From the NCBI RefSeq assembly GCF_021730395.1, contig NC_069362.1:43976501-44040500 (forward strand): 64,000 bases of DNA. The letters run 5' to 3'. This document shows positions 1 through 11,422 of this stretch, in pieces. Positions within the stretch are counted from its first letter, which is position 1. Each line of letters begins with the position of its first letter. Both the position numbers and the translations under genes were made by a program. The notes beneath the pieces were generated by a model, which ran no database searches, had not been told where the DNA came from, and saw nothing but the letters and a program-made list of their open reading frames with translations. Origin of the DNA: Mercenaria mercenaria. Its lineage: Eukaryota; Mollusca; Bivalvia; Venerida; Veneridae.

Positions 1-300
1 TGAGTTTGTAAAGTATATGACCCCTATTGTTTTTGTTGGTAGTAAGTCAAATATCAGGGTCACAGGGGCCTAGAAACTGCTTCCACTCAATAAATTAAGA
101 ACCCCTTAACCCAGATCCTTCAAACTTGTTAGCATAATTGGATTTATAAAGTAGATGTCTCCTATTGTTTATGGGGTCAGTAAGTCAAAGATCAAGGTCA
201 CATGGACCTAAACATTGAATACTATTTCTGCAAGGTAACTTGATAACCACTTGATCCACCATCTTCAAACGTGATTTGGCCTATGACGTAGATGAACCCA
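1..300. repeat. AGGTCA-type array repeat, about two units
   Basis: Two diverged units of roughly 138 bp are visible. 'CCTATTGTTT' occurs near 23 and 152, and 'AGTAAGTCAAAGATCAAGGT'-like text occurs near 42 and 180. No coding potential is seen. This looks like one of the array-forming repeats common in bivalve genomes; the array continues off the left edge. Confidence 0.7.
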
Positions 301-815
301 TACATTATTGTCCAAATCTAATACACTATTTGCAAATAGTTCTACGTAATTAGAAAAAAGGCTTGATAAGGGACACATGGTTGATGCATACACTCCACAG
401 TTGCTTAGGTTAAAGTGAACTATTGTTAACACTCAGACATATTATATCATATTGACTTTCCTATTACGGCCAGCGTTTATAGCCCATCTGGGCATATGTA
501 ACATACGCCATGCTCTTAAAGCAATTATTGTCGTTATTTTCCACGTTTATTCAGGTTTTATTTTTAATGTTTGATTTGTTATAATGATGTTACTTAATTG
601 TGCTTTGTTTAAGCTTTAATTGCTTTTTTCGATAGCGATCTGCCTGATCCTAGCAGTATGTACTTTAACTGTACTTTTGTTGCTATTGTTAACGCATTAA
701 TACTTTGATTTCTCCAAATCAGGCAACACATCCTTGATATCCATACTTTCAGCAAAGTATTAAAATCGAAATATTTTCACCATGTTGTATAAATCTATTT
801 TTATAATGTAGGGAT

Positions 816-896
816 CACGCATGTGTTTTCGTGTTATAACATCTGCAGAATCCCGAGTGATTCTGAAGATGTAATAACACGAAAATAACATGCGTG
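816..896. repeat. Perfect-looking hairpin, about 37-bp arms
   Basis: The left arm 816-852 (CACGCATGT...GCAGAATC) pairs with the right arm 859-896 (GATTCTGAAG...ATGCGTG) with only a few mismatches around a six-base loop. It lies four bases from the 16-bp terminal repeat of the next element, so both may be parts of one larger mobile unit. Confidence 0.75.
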
Positions 897-900
897 AACG

Positions 901-1194
901 CTATTCTAGCATAAAACGCGTAAATACCATGTAAATGAATATATTGTCTCTCAACGTCATTAAATTTCCATGAAATGCGCGGTAAAGTCTACGTTGTTTT
1001 TTCACGATGACGTCATTTCCTTTTGAATTATCCGTTTTGGGGGCGTAATACGTTTATGCTTTGCCACGGAACCCGCATATATAAAATGGTGTTTTAACAG
1101 CACGTGAGCGCGAGAATCTCTCTGTTAACACACGTTTTCTCTCCTGTAAAACACCCCCGAAAGTGACAATAACAGCAGTTTTATGCTAGAATAG
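901..1194. mobile_element. MITE with 16-bp perfect terminal inverted repeats
   Basis: The ends are CTATTCTAGCATAAAA (901-916) and its exact reverse complement (1179-1194). The interior has no ORF and is locally GC-rich. It includes a TATATAAAA run near 1079 and a GGTGTTTTA...TAAAACACC hairpin in the right half. A clear target-site duplication is not visible. A related right-end copy lies at 5712-5810. Non-autonomous DNA transposon is the best reading. Confidence 0.7.
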
Positions 1195-1576
1195 AAAGTA
1201 TATATACCAATGCCGAGTCATTTTCGACCGGTCAGCAATCACATAATAGCCTTACTTCGGCAAATTGACTTTATTTAAAGGTCTTTAACCTAGAAATTTA
1301 TTTAGCACCATAAAACGTCCAATACTTTTGAGCATCGGCATGGCGAGTCATGTGTTTCTTAGCGTCTATAAAAACAAAATCTTTGTTACATGTAATAGCA
1401 CGTACGCCAACGTGAAATTAAAAATTTCACGCCGCCGCGTTCTATGTTTCGATATGTCGCGTAGTTAGTTTCGTTTTGTCGCGTTTGTGCGCGCGAAAAA
1501 CGACACACAAAACTTTCAAAGTCTTATGGCGCGCGCGCCAGGACGACAAACAAATTATGCAATTATGCAACAAACA

Positions 1577-1623
1577 AACAAAAAAAAAAAAAAAACAACC
1601 AAAAAAAAAAAAAAAAAAAAAAA
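1577..1623. repeat. Poly-A low-complexity tract
   Basis: Nearly uninterrupted A with two short AC breaks. It could be the tail of a decayed retroposon, but no head was recognised beside it. The Phe-rich reading frame across it on the minus strand is an artefact. Confidence 0.9.
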
Positions 1624-1829
1624 CGCGCGCATAACGAAATGTGATGAAAAGGCCACCATAAGGTAGTCATATTTTTGGTTATGTTGTTAACAAATGAACA
1701 CGTGGGAAGTGTACTTATTCTAACACTGTTCGTGACACCGACAAATATAGTTTGTGAATTTAATGTAACGGTTTTCTTTTTGACATTTGCACTGTTTGAG
1801 CCGGTAATAAAGTAAAACATACTCCTGTA

Positions 1830-2911
1830 TATTTTACATTATTATATGTATTAAGGTTGAACTATTGATTTGTCCACATGTGTGTTGCAGTATCTTTCCA
1901 CGTTATATTTGTATTTCAATGCAGGTATATTGCTCTCAACTATACCGTACACAAACACTGCAATGGAGTTTGCGAAGTAAATATGAGTATAGAACAGTGT
2001 CGTTTAGAATAATCACCCTTAAAATGTTTAGATTCAACCATATTTATTTCGTTTTATTTGCTTTAAAAATAACGACCTTGGACATGTCGTAGGCAATGCA
2101 TATGATTTTTATTCATGGATATGATTGTTTTAATTCTGGCTTTGACTATACTTTGTTTTATTATTTTTTTAAGATGGGCGAGTGCTTCAGTGCTAGTTTG
2201 AATATTATTCAGGACGGCATGCTACTACAGCATAAAATTGAATATTAGTTAAGCACGAACATTTTCATGAACAGTCGTGCGCGAAAGTGTAAGATGTGTA
2301 CATATTAAAGTTTTTTTTTTTAAGTTTTATTTATTTCCATCAAGAAGGTCTGAGACCCATGAGACAATACAACAATACATATAAATATGGCGAAATGTAA
2401 AAGAAGTATATATCCTAATGACATATGTAAATTTCTCATAATAATATTGTTATTTAACCAATATATCTACCAGCAACATTCTATCAAGTAAGACATTATG
2501 AATATACATGCAAATACCAATGCACACACAATTTGAATTTTAACGCTCTGTACATCATATGTACAAAACGAATATTTTCCAATAAAATATTTTCATAAAT
2601 ATTTCTGTCATTTTTTAAGCTTCCAAAATTCCAGATCGACATACAACTTGCTCGGAATCGAAACTAACAAGGCGTGACATCTGGATTTTTATATATTTTT
2701 GTGTCGCCAATAGATGAATATCAGACAAATAAATACATTAGATTCACGGAACAATATATTTTCTAGTAAATATTTAACATGTTCATTTATTGAATTTTGA
2801 ACTGGAACAACATAACGAGATAAATGTGTATATTATATCATCCTGGTTATTTACTTTTTATTGTTGTGATAGCTATACCTTTGATGCTGTGAAATTTCTA
2901 GTTGCGTTGTA
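1830..2911. other. Gene-free AT-rich stretch
   Basis: No ORF, repeat or RNA gene could be supported here. It is the 5' flank of the UGM gene. A TATA-like run (GTATATTATAT) near 2829-2839 lies about 75 bases before that gene's first ATG and is a possible core promoter element. Confidence 0.4.
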
Positions 2912-4178
2912 ATGGAAGCCAATAAATGTACACTTAAAATGATAATTGTTTCAGGAACTTTATTAATATATATTGTATCATTGTTCGTATTGTCGACTGA
3001 ACTGAAAAAGAACGATTTTCTGCCTTTGATGATACGATTAGAGCATGATCAAAATTTTGATATATGTGTAGTTGGAGCTGGCTTGTCCGGCGCAGTAATA
3101 GCGGAGAGATAGATATGCTACAACAACAAATAAATCCATTATTGTCATGGAAAAACGCAGTCACGTCGGTGGAAATTGTTATGATTATATTGATGATGAA
3201 ACAAAAATTCGTGTTTCAAAATATGGTGCGCATATTTTTCATACAAAATACAAACATGTTTGGGAATATGTGCAATATTTTAGCGAATGGGTTCCGTATG
3301 AACATAAAGTTCTAGCTCTGGTTAAGGAAAAATATGTTCCAATCCCAGTAAATATTGATACTGTAAATACATTATTTAACCTTCATATAAAATCGGTAAA
3401 GGAAATGATTTCATGGTTGAAAAATGAGCAGGTACATTATAACCATACACCTTTGAATTCGGAGGAAATGGCATTGTTTCGTATAGGATCAAATCTGTAC
3501 GAGCTTTTGTTTAAACCATACACTATCAAACAGTGGAATAAAACGCCTGCTGAGTTGGGACCTTCGGTTTTGGCTCGTATCCCAGTTCGAAACAATTGGG
3601 ACACTCGTTACTTTTCGGATCAGTTTCAGGGATTGCCGAAAAAGGGCTATACAGGATTCATTAAGAATATGTTAAAATCACCGCAGATTACCATACGATT
3701 AAACATGGATTATTTTGATGTCCAAAGAAGCATCAAATGCGGAAAAACATATTTTACCGGACCAGTTGACAGATATTACGCCAAAAAGGGTTTGACCGCA
3801 CTGGAATACCGATCATTATCATTTGAACGTAAAGTTATAAAAACTGTTAATCATTTTCAACCAACTAGTGTTGTGAACCATCCTGATCCTGAAGATAATT
3901 TTACTCGAATTGTTGAATACAAATGGTTTCCTAATCAACAGTATCAGTCAAACGACACTATTGTGTTCATTGAACGTTCGACAGATAACGGTGAACCATA
4001 TTATCCAGTTCCAAACAAAAGAAATCAAGACTTGTACAATCGTTATAAAGTATTTGCAAATTCTGATTCCTATATTCATTTTCTTGGTCGCTTAGCAAAC
4101 TATAAATATTTCAATATGGATGAAGCAATTAAGAATGCATTGGAAATGTTTAGTAATACAGTAAACAACGTTTTTTAG
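2912..4178 (+). CDS. glf: Bacterial-type UDP-galactopyranose mutase with N-terminal membrane anchor; one frame break
   Basis: This gene encodes an enzyme that interconverts UDP-galactopyranose and UDP-galactofuranose using reduced FAD. The first ATG gives a short N-terminus with one hydrophobic segment (residues about 10-28), unlike cytosolic bacterial UGM. A Rossmann FAD motif (VVGAGLSGAV) follows at about residues 53-62. The frame then breaks at about 3107-3114 through an apparent 4-bp tandem duplication (AGATAGATATG where AGATATG would keep the frame open), and resumes through 3147-4178. Family hallmarks are in order: HVGGNCYDY, YGAHIFHT, YTIKQWN, RIPVR, RYFSDQFQG, TGPVDRYY, LEYRSLSFE, FTRIVEYKW, EPYYPVPNK and LANYKYFNMD. 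These cover the catalytic and substrate-binding Arg, Trp and Tyr positions of bacterial UGM. No introns are seen. Without the anchor the length (about 370 residues) matches bacterial enzymes rather than the longer fungal type. It may be a recent pseudogene, an allele or an assembly error; the enzyme identity is firm. Confidence 0.88.
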
Positions 4179-4261
4179 CTACCATATGTCCCTATAAATT
4201 GTAAGTGTGAATTGTATTTTAAAATGAGAAGTAAATAGAGTATATACATGTGCATTTAATC

Positions 4262-5092
4262 ATGTACTTGCTCGGTCACTTACTTAACATACGTACATTC
4301 ATGTAATCACACAGTCTCTTACTTAACTACCATACATGTATTATATACCCACTTGGTCACTTACTCAACATCCGTATGCTCTCTCAGTCACTTACTCAAC
4401 ATAGGTACTTTCACGCACTCACTTGGTCAGTTACTCAACATCCGTACAATCATGTACTCACTCGGTTAGTTACTCAACATTCGTACATTCATGCACTCAC
4501 TCAACATCTGTACATGTATTATGCACATACGAGGTCGCTTACTCAACACTACATTCATGTATTCATTTGGTCACTTACTCAGCAGCCGTACATTTATGTA
4601 CTCACTTGACCAGTTATTCAGCATTCATACATTCATGTACTCACTCAACATCTGTACATTCACTATGTACTTATTTGGTCACTAACTCAACATCCGTACA
4701 CTCATGCACTCAGTTGGTCACTTCTAAACATCCATACATGCACGTAGCCTCTCAGTCAGTTACTCAGCATTCATGTACACACGCAACACCTGTGCCTGTA
4801 TCCATGTACTCACTCGCTCAGTTACTCAACATTCGTGCATTCATGTACTCACTCAACACCCGTGCATATAATATGTACTTACTCGGTCACTTACTCAACA
4901 TCTGTACACTCCTGTTCCCACTCGGTCACTTACTCAATTGTCGTACATTCACGTACTTAATTGGTCATTTACTCAACTTCGTGCATTCATGTACACACTC
5001 AACATTAGTACATGTACTATGTACTCACTCAGTCAGTTGCACCACATTCATACATTCAAGTACTCTCTTAACTTACTCATTTGATTTGCAAC
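4262..5092. repeat. Tandem array, about 40-bp unit
   Basis: About twenty imperfect copies of a unit of the form CATGTACTCACTCGGTCACT followed by TACTCAACATCCGTACATT. The array starts about 85 bases after the UGM stop codon. Long open frames across it (Ser/Thr/His-rich) come from the repetition and are not considered genes. Confidence 0.9.
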
Positions 5093-5374
5093 GCTCAGCT
5101 TCTAGCTAGTTTCATCTTGAACAGAGATTTTATTCATACTGGTTTTATAAAAGCACATTTGAATATTAGTTAGAACGGTCATTTACAATACAATTGTTTT
5201 ATGCTGTATGTAAATTTAAATGTGTGTAAATGAATGAGACGTAAGTAAACTATAAAACTAAAACTATGTCTGAAATTAACGCTATACACTATGTTAATGG
5301 CAATAACGTTTATTTAACTGAAATTTGTAATATATTTGCAAACAAATTTACATATATTCGAAAACAAGATAATT

Positions 5375-5545
5375 AGCGGGGTCGCGGGGCGACAAGTCGA
5401 GATTAAGTAACTAAAATGGCGAGGGCGCAGGGCGAAAACACGATGATGAGCGCTCTTCAAACGTCGAGTTTTCGCCCCATACCCCCGCCATTTTAACTTG
5501 TTAATTCTCGGGTTTTCGCTCGGCGGGGTCGTGGGGCGAAAACGT
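5375..5545. repeat. GC-rich hairpin (MITE-like)
   Basis: The arms are approximately complementary around a centre near 5455: AAAATGGCGAGGGCGCAGGG on the left against CCCCATACCCCCGCCATTTT on the right, extending outwards to GCGGGGTCG-like ends. It stands out from its AT-rich flanks. There is no coding capacity. Confidence 0.6.
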
Positions 5546-5711
5546 GAATGGCAGAAATCAGCCACCATATGAACGACATAGCGTCGTTCGAAAAGAATCT
5601 CAAAACATTCTAACAGGACATGGAATTATAGGTTAAAATTTTTTCTGACGGTAAAGATAAAAATTGAATCGACTCGGCTTTATGACTTTCCCCTGAATCT
5701 TACATTTCTAT

Positions 5712-5810
5712 AAAAAGGTGTTTTAACAGCACGTGAGCGCGAGAATCTCTCTTCTCCCCTGTTAAAACACCCCCGAAAAGTGACAAGAACAGCAGTTTTT
5801 ATGCTAGAAT
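5712..5810. mobile_element. Truncated copy of the 901-1194 MITE
   Basis: It shares GGTGTTTTAACAGCACGTGA through ATGCTAGAAT with the right third of the element at 901-1194. Here the internal hairpin arms GGTGTTTTAACAG and CTGTTAAAACACC are a perfect 13-bp pair. The left end is missing. Confidence 0.7.
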
Positions 5811-6079
5811 GTACTTTTTATACTTCAAGGTATTGTGTATTCAGTTTGTTTGAATTAAACCAAATGTCAAAGATTGTGGAAATATTATTTCAGATTCCGG
5901 AAAGGAAGAAGAATTATACAAAGTTCTTTGTGTTTAAAGTAAAATCGTAAAAAAATGGCGTTCGTCTAATCTACCATTAAATTAACATAACAACTTCAAA
6001 ACATGTTTTTGCATGCGTTCATGCAGTGAATCCGCGTAAATCTTCTTAAAGGCATTGGCCTCCAGATCTTACGACACAA

Positions 6080-6108
6080 AAGAAAGAAAGAAAGAAAGAA
6101 AAAAAAGA
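6080..6108. repeat. (GAAA)n microsatellite
   Basis: Five GAAA units followed by an A run. The surrounding 5811-6915 holds no gene that can be supported. Confidence 0.85.
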
Positions 6109-6915
6109 TGTTTTAGATATTTGGAAATTATTGCTATATTTCTGAAGAAAGCTTTGAAACTTAATTTCTGGCATACTGTTTGTTATTGAAACACATGTGA
6201 ATTAGTTGTTTTTACTAATTTTTACACTGAAAATTGAAAAGCGTTTGTAACGCTTTATTTCGCTTTATTTCAGGTAAACTGCCTTAATTATAGATATCCG
6301 TATTTAACACCATAAACACATATTCCTCTGTGGTGGTATCAGTAAAGACAGTGGTAATTTTTTTTGTTGCCGCGGCGGCTTATGCTCGATTCCCGATGCA
6401 GGCATTTTGTTTCTTTATTTTGCATTTTTCAGATAGTTTAGAAACAAAAACTCATATTCTAACGTTCATAACATTTTAAAGAAGATCATTTTTAGCCAAA
6501 ATCGGGAGGTCAGTGCCTTTGACACAAGTCTGCAAAACTGTCGGATAAAGTACTGGAATAGCCCTTGTATATGCATGGCCGTAGCGAGCGACTAAATTTT
6601 AGCGAGGCAAATAAGTATGCGCATTTGTTCGTGGTTGTTGGACAAATTTGAATGGTATAGGCAAACCGCCGACGGGGTAAGTGTGGGAGGGTATGTCCCA
6701 TGCTCTGTCGCTGGTTGGCGGGAGGGAGAGGGGGCGTGTTGGAGGGCTCCCCGAGAAATTGCGTTGCTTTTATGTAAAAGAGCAAATTTACCCTTTCACT
6801 CTGCGATCTACCACATCGCACAATCTAAGTTCAATCTTATGTTGCACACATGAGGAAAATGACAAGAATGTTGCTTAAAAGACTGGATATGTGATTGAAA
6901 GAAATAGTATAACTC

Positions 6916-7021
6916 TAATTTACCAAGGTTTATCGTTCAGATGCTTAGATATTTAACCACTTGGGCTAACGCCCTCGTGGTTGAATTCCTGCGCATCTGA
7001 ACTCTTAACCCTGATAAATTA
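6916..7021. mobile_element. 106-bp palindromic MITE
   Basis: The whole segment folds on itself. TAATTTACCAAGGTTTATCG at the left pairs with the right end CCCTGATAAATTA, and the centre is CCACTTGGGCTAACGCCCTC followed by GTGG. No internal ORF. Target-site duplication not clear. Confidence 0.65.
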
Positions 7022-7639
7022 GACGACAAACTACTCGAAGTCCTTGATTATTTGTACTAAAATCAAATTTCATCAATAATCATGACAGGCATATGACGCT
7101 GTAACATCAACGTCGCGCTAAAATAATTTGTTCTTCAAAATATTATGTGAAAATATACCGTATTGTAGTCTCACAAAAATGAAATACATATTAACTAAAA
7201 TGATAAATCATTATGTTAAAGTTATAATCCTGTTCAAAAATCACCGTTAAAAGAAAGCAAATAACTTTGTAGATTTGTAGAAAACAGTCTAATGAACAAA
7301 TTCATCCGTTAGTTAGACTTGGATGGCCAAATATTGTTGAGATACGAATGGATATAAAATCATAAAATATTTAATGAACTCGCCAAGCTTCGCCGATTTC
7401 CGTAAATCAACGAAGACAATGTCACGTGACAAAAATTTAAATACGTCGAAAACAACAATCATGGCTGAATGGGCGTGATAGGATTTTGTGTAAAGACGGC
7501 GGATAAATGTAGAAATTTACAAATATTTTGCTTTTCTTAGCCATTTCTATAAAAAAATACATTTATGTTATCAAATTAAGCCTGTTGTTCAATAAAAAGA
7601 AAAGCAGTTTTCCAGAAAATACGATACGAATGTGCTAGA

Positions 7640-8625
7640 GATGTTGTTGTTGTGTTTTTCTTAAAACAGATTTAGCTTGGCTCTTTGTACGGTCCCATAC
7701 GAACAATCATTTAACGTTGCTCTTTGTACGGTCCCGTACGAACAATCAATTCATCTACATCTGCACGACAGTCTCCACAAATGATAAAAACATATATTTA
7801 CGGTTAGAACAACAGTAATCAAAGCCACTCCTGAACTCGTTAAGAGTAGCGCTGGATTTTATATGATGTGGTAGGTTGTTCCAGAGTCTAATGGTTCTAA
7901 CAAAAAATGAGTTCATGTGATAATGGGTGCGAGAGGAGTATGAAAAGTTGAGATCCCTAGATTCTAGTAGGTACTGGTGATCTACAAAAACAATGAAATG
8001 ATGGATTTTATATAAAATAATTAGGGATGTGAAATTTCTCCTTGTTTCTAACGTTTGCCATTTAAGTGTGATGCTTCATCTATAGTCATAGTTGATTTAA
8101 ACATATCTGGCTGCAGCCTTCCGTACTCTTTCAATTTCATATGTTAGATTTTGTTGCCATGAATGCCAAACAGTTGAGCAATATTCCAATTATTGGTGAA
8201 CATATGTTTTATACGGACTGTCTTTAACTTATATATTTAATATTTGTTTGATCATTTTTTCATGTATTTTAGGGTCTTGTTTGCCTTGTTTGATACATTT
8301 TGAAAGTACTTTCCAGCTGAAGTCCTCACACTGGTGGTTCGCCTAAAATATTTAGCTTTTTATAGCGTTAAATTCATGGATATGTAGCTTATAGGGAAAA
8401 GCAATGTTTTATTATTTCTTTTTTATACCATAATTACTTCGCATTATCAGAATTAAACTCCATTGACAAGGACTGATCTTTTTCAATGCATGATTTTTAT
8501 AGTGAGATAAACTACTGTATCATCAGCAAAGAGTCTTAACGCAGTTTTAAGTGAGTCTGGCAGGTAACTGATATGTTAGGAAAAGGCAAGGCCTAAGACA
8601 TTTAATATAAAACAGAAGGAGCAAA
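7640..8625 (-). mobile_element. Degenerate non-LTR retrotransposon (CR1/Jockey-like LINE) 3' end
   Basis: On the minus strand, pieces of a LINE reverse transcriptase appear in the expected order. A VLG...F-type motif lies near 8595. The catalytic FADDT block (LRLFADDTVVYL) lies near 8545-8510. A thumb/connection piece (EIERVRKAAARY) lies near 8140-8105, and the typical C-terminal RTIRLWNNLPHHIKSSATLN ends near 7835. Stops and shifts are frequent, so it is dead. The 3' flank contains two copies of a ~36-bp unit (7676-7746) and an AAC-rich tail near 7645-7660, as expected for a LINE 3' terminus. Clade assignment is tentative. Confidence 0.75.
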
Positions 8626-10160
8626 AAGACGGAATGATGGCATTATGAAGCATGGCCTTGGCTTATCAAAATTAAAGATAAAATCTATTTTACAGAAAAG
8701 CACGGGAAGAATGAAACATTTAATATGTATAACCTTTTGCACCTAAGGATTCTGATTTTTAATGTATTCTATATTAAGTAAAATGTGCACGTGTCCCTTT
8801 TATTTCTATATAAAAATTCTGATCGATATCGGTTATCGGCTTGAGGAAATATTCTTCGCACAACATACGTCATATTGGAATTTCCATCTACCACAATAAT
8901 ATAGTTATTATTAATACATAATTAACGATTTCTGATACTTAGAAGTAACTACAAACAATTTTAAAGATGTAAATTCCTATATTGTCACGTCCAGGTTTCT
9001 CTAGAATTCACATGAAATAACAACATTTAAATTTTTAAAACTTATAAACGTTTTTGAATGATGATAAAATGTTTGTTAATTTCAAAATCCATATCCATTC
9101 CATTACCTGAAATAGATGATCGTCGGAGCCTGTACATTTACATGTATGACAGGTCCAAATAATTGGATATGATTAAATCGGTTATTCTAATTCTTTATAC
9201 AGTAAGTACTATTTGGTAATAAATAAGAAGATATAGGAATTAAATTTCTTTAGTGGCAAAAATAGAAATGATGGAATCATTAGCTAGTCCTACTGGTCAT
9301 TCTTGGGTTTCATTTATTCTAGTGTTCATACATGTGTAAACTCTACCGAAATATTGTTCATTTTTCAATGCAGAACATAGGTTTTGAAAAACACTTGTGG
9401 TCTGAAGTGAGAACCTAAGTTCTTGGTGAGCAGCCGAGAAATTAAGTTCTCACTTGAGAACATAGGTTCTGGGATTTATTGTGCAATTCACGTGCCGTAC
9501 ACAACCAATTCTGAAGTTAGGGTGTGGAAAGGGGAATCATCTTCCTCTTGTGTGGGCCTTTGGAACCTCCAAAGAGGAAAGTCTAAGAATAGAAATATAA
9601 TTATTGGTTTCTGGCATGTTTCTCGGCATACGAATATACGCACAATTATATTATCGTTATTTTCGACAATAAAAAAATAAAAGTAAAAACGAAATTCCAC
9701 AAATAAAACTTGAAGGCTGATTGGGTGATTTATTTTGATAAAATGAAGAACTCAAGGGACGTTTTGCACATTTAGTCATATTATGATAGAGGTATACAGT
9801 AAGTCCTGCCTACCATGTAATGAAATTTACTAGTATATTGCGGTGTTCATTACGTTATATACAGGTAGTTTCATCTGATTTTTTTGCATAGTATTGTAGA
9901 TACTGTGTTCATATATTCCATACAAGGGTATGTGATTACACGTGATTACATGAATTATCAAGTTAATACAATACCCAGTCTTTAACCGCAAAATTTGATT
10001 CATTATTATATCGAACATTACTTAAATTACTGATGTGTCTGAATCATAAAATGATATCAAAATAATTGTAATAGTAGTAAAAACTTTTGTTGATTATTTG
10101 CGTTGATGATAAACCGGTATGAAATCAGTAACATCTGGGGAGGTTATTAGTCCCCTATTG
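8626..10160. other. Gene-free AT-rich stretch
   Basis: Nothing beyond short chance ORFs. A small inverted motif (GAGAACCTAAGTTCTTGG and its partner) lies near 9410-9470. Confidence 0.4.
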
Positions 10161-10179
10161 GTTGAAAATCAGTTTCGAG

Positions 10180-10995
10180 GACTATAGGAATGCGCTTTTC
10201 CGTCCGTCATTCCGTTATTCTGTCATTCCGTCCGTCCGTCCATCCGCAATTTCGTGTCCGGTCCATAACTCTGCAATCCATGTAGGGATTTTAATATTAC
10301 TTGGCAAAAATGTTCTTCACAATGAGATGACGTGTCATGCGCAAAACCCGGACAAAGGTCAACAGGGCATTTTTCCTGTCCAGTCCACAACTATGCCATC
10401 CATGAAGGGATTTAAATATTACTTGGCACAAATGTACCTCATGATAAGACGATGTGTCTTGCACAACTTTCAGACCTCTAGCTCAAAGGTCAAGGTATCA
10501 CTTGGCAGTCAAATGTTTACATGAACAGGGTCTGTTAAAGTGTCTGGTCCATAAGTCCGTCATTCATTAAGTGATTTTAATATCACTTGGCACAAATGTT
10601 TTCCATGATGAGACAACATGTCACGCGCAAATCCCGGACCCTGGCTCAAAGGTCAAGGTCACAATTGGAGGTCAAAAGTCAAAAGGGCTTTTTTCCTGTC
10701 CGGTCCAAAACTCTGCCATCCATGAAGGGATTATAATATTACTTGGCACAATATTCCCCTTTATCAGACAACATGTCATGTGCAAAACCCGGACCCCTAG
10801 CTCAAAGGTCAAGGTCACATTTGGAGGTCAAATGTCAATAGGGTGTTTTCCTGTCCGGTCCAGAACGCTGTCATTCATCAAGAGATTTTAATATTACTTG
10901 GCATAAATGTTTCCCAAGATAAGACGACGTGTCATGCGCAACACCAAGAACCCTAACTTAAAGGTCAAGGTCACACTTTGAGATCAAAGGTCAAA
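10180..10995. repeat. AGGTCA-rich tandem array, about 150-bp unit
   Basis: About five units. Each carries CTGTCCGGTCCA, an ATGAAGGGATTTTAATATTA-like block, CTTGGCACAAATGTT, CATGTCATGCGCAAAACCCG and CTCAAAGGTCAAGGTCACA. The last block holds direct AGGTCA half-sites like those bound by nuclear receptors, recurring once or twice per unit. Open frames across it are by-products of the repeat. Confidence 0.85.
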
Positions 10996-11019
10996 TATCG
11001 CGAAATTATCGGCCAAAGA

Positions 11020-11335
11020 ACTGGCACGAAAAGTAGAAGTTAAGACTTAAATTTATACTTTTCGCCCTACAAATTCCGTCGATAAGTTGAAATTTGCACG
11101 ACAATTGTCGCGTTACAAACTTCGACTTTTCAACATTTCGAGGAAATATCTTAGCACGAGAAGTTGAAATTAGCTCTCTTAATTTCTACTTTTCGCACTT
11201 GATTATAGGTCGAAAGGTTGACGTTTGCACGACAATTGTCGGGTCAAAAACTTCAAGATTTCGACTTTTCGCGGTAAATTTATAGCATGAAAAGTTGAAA
11301 TTATGTGCTTAATTTCAAGTTTTCGCGTATCTGTC
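11020..11335. repeat. Three hairpin units spaced about 130 bp
   Basis: Each unit carries an inverted pair of the form GAAAAGTTGAAATTA ... TAATTTCAACTTTTC (near 11024-11066, 11155-11202 and 11285-11330), separated by GTTGAAATTTGCACGACAAT-type spacer that is itself repeated. The arms stay complementary although the units diverge. Confidence 0.7.
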
Positions 11336-11422
11336 TAGTCGAAATGTCGATGGCGGAAACAGGATTCCGTAATATCATGATGTACCTATAACAACAACCT
11401 GTTTACAAATATTGCAAAATTA

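Noticed and set aside
1563-1820. Phe-rich minus-strand ORF
   Set aside because: Produced by the poly-A tract.
4376-5109. 228-codon Ser/Thr/His-rich frame
   Set aside because: Entirely within the ~40-bp tandem array; composition and periodicity are those of the repeat.
10180-10995. CRISPR-like or coding interpretation of the regular repeats
   Set aside because: Units are whole-length diverged tandem copies without unique spacers, and the host is a eukaryote.
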